The notes beneath the pieces are model-generated. The model was given only the letters and a program-made list of their open reading frames with translations. It was not told the origin of the DNA and did not search any database. From Imhoffiella purpurea (GTDB lineage Bacteria > Pseudomonadota > Gammaproteobacteria > Chromatiales > Chromatiaceae), in the NCBI RefSeq assembly GCF_000585215.1, contig NZ_AONC01000017.1:20278-84277 (forward strand): DNA of 64,000 nucleotides. Reading direction: 5' to 3'. Shown piece by piece: positions 61,059-64,000 of the stretch (the stretch's first letter is position 1; each line of letters begins with the position of its first letter). The translations under genes and the position numbers were made by a program.

Positions 61059-62672
61059 ATGAAACCATATCGCCACATCCTGCTCTGCCTATGGCTGGCG
61101 GTCGCCAGCACCCATGCAACAGTAACACCCGATTGCGCCGACAGCTGCCTTCTGGGAACCTCGGGCGAGACGCCGATCTGCGAGATTTGGGATTCCTCCA
61201 GCCAGTCCTGGAGCACGGACGCCTTCGTGACCGGCCCGGGCGCCATGCACAACCTGGCGAGAGACTATACCAGATGGCTGCACGCCTGGATGATGCCCGC
61301 GGGCGGCGTGACCAGTACCCTGTTCGCCGATCCGGCGCTGGACCGGGTGCGGGAATACGGCGGTCGCCGCGACTCGGCGATCTGGACCGGAACCTATCTG
61401 GCCGCCGAGGCGCTGCATTTCATGGCCACGGGCTCCCCAGACGCCTCCCGCTGGATGCGGGAGACCCTCGGCACACTCCACCGCTGGTGGAACATCCCGG
61501 GCGATCCGGGCTATCTCGCCCGTTACGCGGCCCCGGCGGACAGCCCGCAGCCGATTCTGAACCTGCTGCCCGCCGAGGATCCGGAGGTTCATCGCAACGT
61601 GACTTACGCGGGTTCGACATGGCACTGGCGCGGCAATATCAGCCGCGACCAGTACCAGGGCGTGCTGCTCGGCTATTCCCTGGCCTACACGGCGACCCGA
61701 AGCCCGGCATTGCGCGAGACGATCCGCAGCGACGTCGTCACCTTCGTCGAGCAGCTCATGAGCAGCGATCGCCGGGAGGTCGCGTTGCGGCTCGACGGCG
61801 TGACGCTCTCCTCGACCGTCAGGATTCCATATGCCGTGTTCAGCGAGGCCGAGATGCCGAGCGGACGGCCGATGCTGACGCTGCAGACCAACCCCTTCGA
61901 GGCGTCGGGAGAGGGCGTGCTCTTCTTCACCCCGGATGCGGCCGAGCTGATCCGCCAGCTGCCCGGATTCGGGCGTTTCTCGAGCCTGCCGCTGCCGACC
62001 CAGGCGATCCAGCTCGGCGCCATCTTCCGGATCGCGCTCCAGGTCACCGACGGCGTTCCGGACTATGCCGCGCGGCGCCAGGCGATCGCGGAGCACTACC
62101 GGCAACATGTCGGAGAATGGCTGGACATCGCGGCCGATTGGGAGAACAGCAACGACTGCGATCAGGGCTATTTCGGCCTGAACATCGGCTTCATGCCGCT
62201 CTACAGCTGGATCCGGCTGGAGACCGACCCGGCGATCAAGACCCGTTTGCAGCGCGAGGTGCTGCGCGACGCCCTGTGGGCCGAGGTCGCCGATCACAAG
62301 AACGTCTTCTTCGCCTTCATCTACGCCTCGCAGGCCGCCGCGGGCGATGCCTCACGGGACCTGATCGCCGCGAACGCCGCCCAGCTGGCCCGTTTCCCGA
62401 TCGCGCCCAACCTCGCCAAGGGACGCGATCTGCGCGGCATCTATCCAGAGAGCGAGGAATGCCCCGGGATCTCGGCGGTCGCCGTCGATGTCGACGAGCG
62501 GGTACCGGCGACCTTCGTCTGGGAGCGCCATCCCTGGAAGCTCTACGATGCGGGCACGCCCAATCTGGTCTATCCGGGGATCGACTATCTGATGGCCTAC
62601 TGGATGGGCCGCTATTACGGCTTCATCGCCGACGACGCGCCAGGCACCTGCCTCCTGTGGAGGCCGAAATAG
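61059..62672 (+). CDS. Exported protein of unknown function, mostly alpha-helical
   Basis: A 537-residue protein with a Sec signal peptide (residues 1-20, L-L-C-L-W-L-A-V-A-S-T-H-A). The mature part has many Trp and aromatic-lined helices (W-T-G-T-Y-L-A-A-E-A-L, L-H-R-W-W-N-I-P-G, Y-W-M-G-R-Y-Y-G), a look shared by (alpha/alpha)6-barrel carbohydrate-active or squalene-type folds, and paired Cys near the N-terminus. No specific family is recognised. It is transcribed away from SapC copy 2 and ends 8 bp before the convergent YgiQ stop. Confidence 0.78.
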   Translation: MKPYRHILLCLWLAVASTHATVTPDCADSCLLGTSGETPICEIWDSSSQSWSTDAFVTGPGAMHNLARDYTRWLHAWMMPAGGVTSTLFADPALDRVREYGGRRDSAIWTGTYLAAEALHFMATGSPDASRWMRETLGTLHRWWNIPGDPGYLARYAAPADSPQPILNLLPAEDPEVHRNVTYAGSTWHWRGNISRDQYQGVLLGYSLAYTATRSPALRETIRSDVVTFVEQLMSSDRREVALRLDGVTLSSTVRIPYAVFSEAEMPSGRPMLTLQTNPFEASGEGVLFFTPDAAELIRQLPGFGRFSSLPLPTQAIQLGAIFRIALQVTDGVPDYAARRQAIAEHYRQHVGEWLDIAADWENSNDCDQGYFGLNIGFMPLYSWIRLETDPAIKTRLQREVLRDALWAEVADHKNVFFAFIYASQAAAGDASRDLIAANAAQLARFPIAPNLAKGRDLRGIYPESEECPGISAVAVDVDERVPATFVWERHPWKLYDAGTPNLVYPGIDYLMAYWMGRYYGFIADDAPGTCLLWRPK

Positions 62673-62680
62673 CGCCCCCG

Positions 62681-64000
62681 TCAGCCTCTGCGTCGACCTC
62701 GGCCGGGCGCGGGCCGGCGCGCGCGCGAAGTCTCCGGTGACCCCCTCGGCTTGCGGCGCCCTTCCGGGGCGCCTCCGGTTCCGGCCGGCTGGAAGCTCGG
62801 AACCAGATGGCGCTTGCCGTTGCCGATCAGATCCGCCCGCCCCATATCCTTGAGCGCCTGACGCAGCAGGGGCCAGTTCTCCGGATCGTGATAGCGCAGA
62901 AATGCCTTCTGCAGCCGGCGCTGACGCTGTCCGCGCACCACAGGCAGGCGCGGCGACGTCCGGGTCACGCGCCTCAGCGGGTTGCGCTCGCTGTGATACA
63001 TGGCGGAGGCGATCGCCAGCGGCGTCGGCAGGAAGGACTGAACCTGATCGAGCCGGAAACCGTTGCGCTTGAGCCAGAGCGCCAGGTTCAGCATGTCGCG
63101 GTCGGTCGTCCCCGGATGCCCCGAGATGAAATAGGGGATCAGATACTGCTCCTTGCGGGCCTCGCGAGAGAAGCGCTCGAACATGGCTTTGAAGCGGTCG
63201 AAGGTGCCGATCCCCGGCTTCATCATCATAGAGAGCGGACCCTCCTCCGTGTGCTCCGGGGCGATCTTGAGGTAGCCCCCGACATGGTGCGTCACCAATT
63301 CCCGAACATAGGCCGGCGAGCGTACCGCCAGGTCGTAGCGCAGCCCCGAGGCGATGAGCACGCGCTTGATTCGGGGGATGGCGCGGGCGGCCCGATAGAG
63401 CTGGATCAGCGGCTCGTGATCGACCTCGAGGTTGCGGCAGATGTCCGGATAGACGCAGGACAGCTTGCGGCAGGCGGCCTCGATGCGCCGGTCCCTGCAG
63501 GCCATGCGCCACATGTTGGCGCTGGGACCGCCCAGATCAGAGATGGTACCGGTGAAGCCGGGCGTGCGGTCGCGGATGTCCTCGACCTCGCGCAGGATGG
63601 ATGCCTCCGACCGGCTCTGGATGATCCGCCCCTCGTGCTCGGTGATGGAGCAAAAGGTGCAACCGCCGAAACAGCCGCGCATGATGTTGACCGAGCAGCG
63701 GATCATCTCCCAGGCCGGCATGCGGGCGTCCCCATACCGCGAATGCGGCCGGCGGCTGAAGGGCAGCTCATAGACCCGGTCGAGCTCCTGGGTCGTCAGC
63801 GGGATGGGCGGCGGATTGAGCCAGACGTCCCGGTCCCCGTGGGCCTGGACCAGGGCGCGGGCGTTGCCAGGATTGGTCTCTTGATGGAAGACGCGCGAGG
63901 CGTGGGCATAGAGCACCGGATCGTCGCGCACCTGCTCGAACGAGGGCAGGCGCACCACCGTCCGGCCGCGATCGGCCGGACGCGGCCGGCTCGGCTCCGG
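62681..64000 (-). CDS. YgiQ family radical SAM protein, N-terminus outside the window
   Basis: The C-terminal about 440 residues of a YgiQ/UPF0313 protein (full length usually 650-750). Frame is open to the window edge: [17 protein letters not shown], then [13 protein letters not shown]. The radical SAM cluster motif C-F-G-G-C-T-F-C is present, as are G-G-P-S-A-N-M-W and I-A-P-E-H-T-E. The C-terminus is basic and Pro/Arg-rich (R-R-K-P-R-G). Function of the family is not established. Confidence 0.92.
   Translation of the reverse strand, partial: PEPSRPRPADRGRTVVRLPSFEQVRDDPVLYAHASRVFHQETNPGNARALVQAHGDRDVWLNPPPIPLTTQELDRVYELPFSRRPHSRYGDARMPAWEMIRCSVNIMRGCFGGCTFCSITEHEGRIIQSRSEASILREVEDIRDRTPGFTGTISDLGGPSANMWRMACRDRRIEAACRKLSCVYPDICRNLEVDHEPLIQLYRAARAIPRIKRVLIASGLRYDLAVRSPAYVRELVTHHVGGYLKIAPEHTEEGPLSMMMKPGIGTFDRFKAMFERFSREARKEQYLIPYFISGHPGTTDRDMLNLALWLKRNGFRLDQVQSFLPTPLAIASAMYHSERNPLRRVTRTSPRLPVVRGQRQRRLQKAFLRYHDPENWPLLRQALKDMGRADLIGNGKRHLVPSFQPAGTGGAPEGRRKPRGSPETSRARRPAPGRGRRRG

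Noticed and set aside
1..64000. tRNA or rRNA genes
   Set aside because: No cloverleaf-like or rRNA-like segment was recognised by eye in the intergenic regions; a tRNAscan or Infernal run would be decisive.

Overview
The window looks like a chromosomal segment of a high-GC purple sulfur gammaproteobacterium (Chromatiaceae type). Evidence: a magnesium-chelatase set (bchI, bchD, a bchO-like hydrolase) runs straight into crtI and crtB of the photosynthetic carotenoid pathway, with a PpsR/CrtJ-type TGT-N12-ACA palindrome between them, in a setting of gammaproteobacterial housekeeping genes (lapB-pyrF, a Pit phosphate transporter with its DUF47 partner, a YgiQ-type radical SAM protein). The genus cannot be fixed from sequence reading alone. 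No tRNA, rRNA or CRISPR array was recognised.

Layout. 1-12.4 kb is mostly core: pyrF (cut by the window edge) and lapB, an SDR oxidoreductase, two small exported proteins, a HAMP-GGDEF-EAL protein, a HAMP sensor-like protein, DUF47-pit, and an overlapping P-loop NTPase/metallophosphatase pair. 12.4-18.3 kb is a patchwork: tandem 25-bp repeats, an Rpn/PD-(D/E)XK nuclease gene, fcl-gmd (GDP-fucose synthesis), a decayed second Rpn copy, a ParD/RelE-like toxin-antitoxin pair, an RNase-like metallo-beta-lactamase and REP-like repeats. 18.3-24.8 kb is the photosynthesis block crtB-crtI-bchO-bchD-bchI, all on the minus strand.

25-61 kb is a cell-surface region, nearly all on the minus strand. It holds a secreted reprolysin-like protease, a broken OGT/SPINDLY-type glycosyltransferase, a large two-part glycosyltransferase, a protein-lysine-methyltransferase-like enzyme, a cysteine-free 1,409-residue S-layer-like protein with a strong terminator, and a tight five-gene operon for an ABC-exported polysaccharide (methyltransferase, GT2, Wzm, Wzt, methyltransferase-GT2-GT2 fusion). 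After these come a type I secretion adaptor and ATPase, a SapC protein, and a subtilase on the plus strand. A lower-GC gene set follows that could add an amino sugar on the periplasmic side (WecE aminotransferase, hexapeptide acyltransferase, GtrA, GtrB-like GT, two polytopic membrane proteins). It is split by a Tn5/IS4-like insertion sequence and headed by a second SapC gene. 61-64 kb has an unknown exported protein and YgiQ.

The most interesting observation is a repeat module of about 48 residues (core Y-L-x-x-N-P-D-V ... G-W-x-H-Y ... E-G-R-S). It occurs four times at the C-terminus of the Sec-exported protease, four times at the N-terminus of the S-layer-like protein, and once at the N-terminus of a predicted cytoplasmic methyltransferase at the head of the polysaccharide operon. 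With the secretion, SapC, methylation and glycosylation genes, this suggests a co-evolved system that makes, exports, modifies and trims a surface layer. That functional link is inference.
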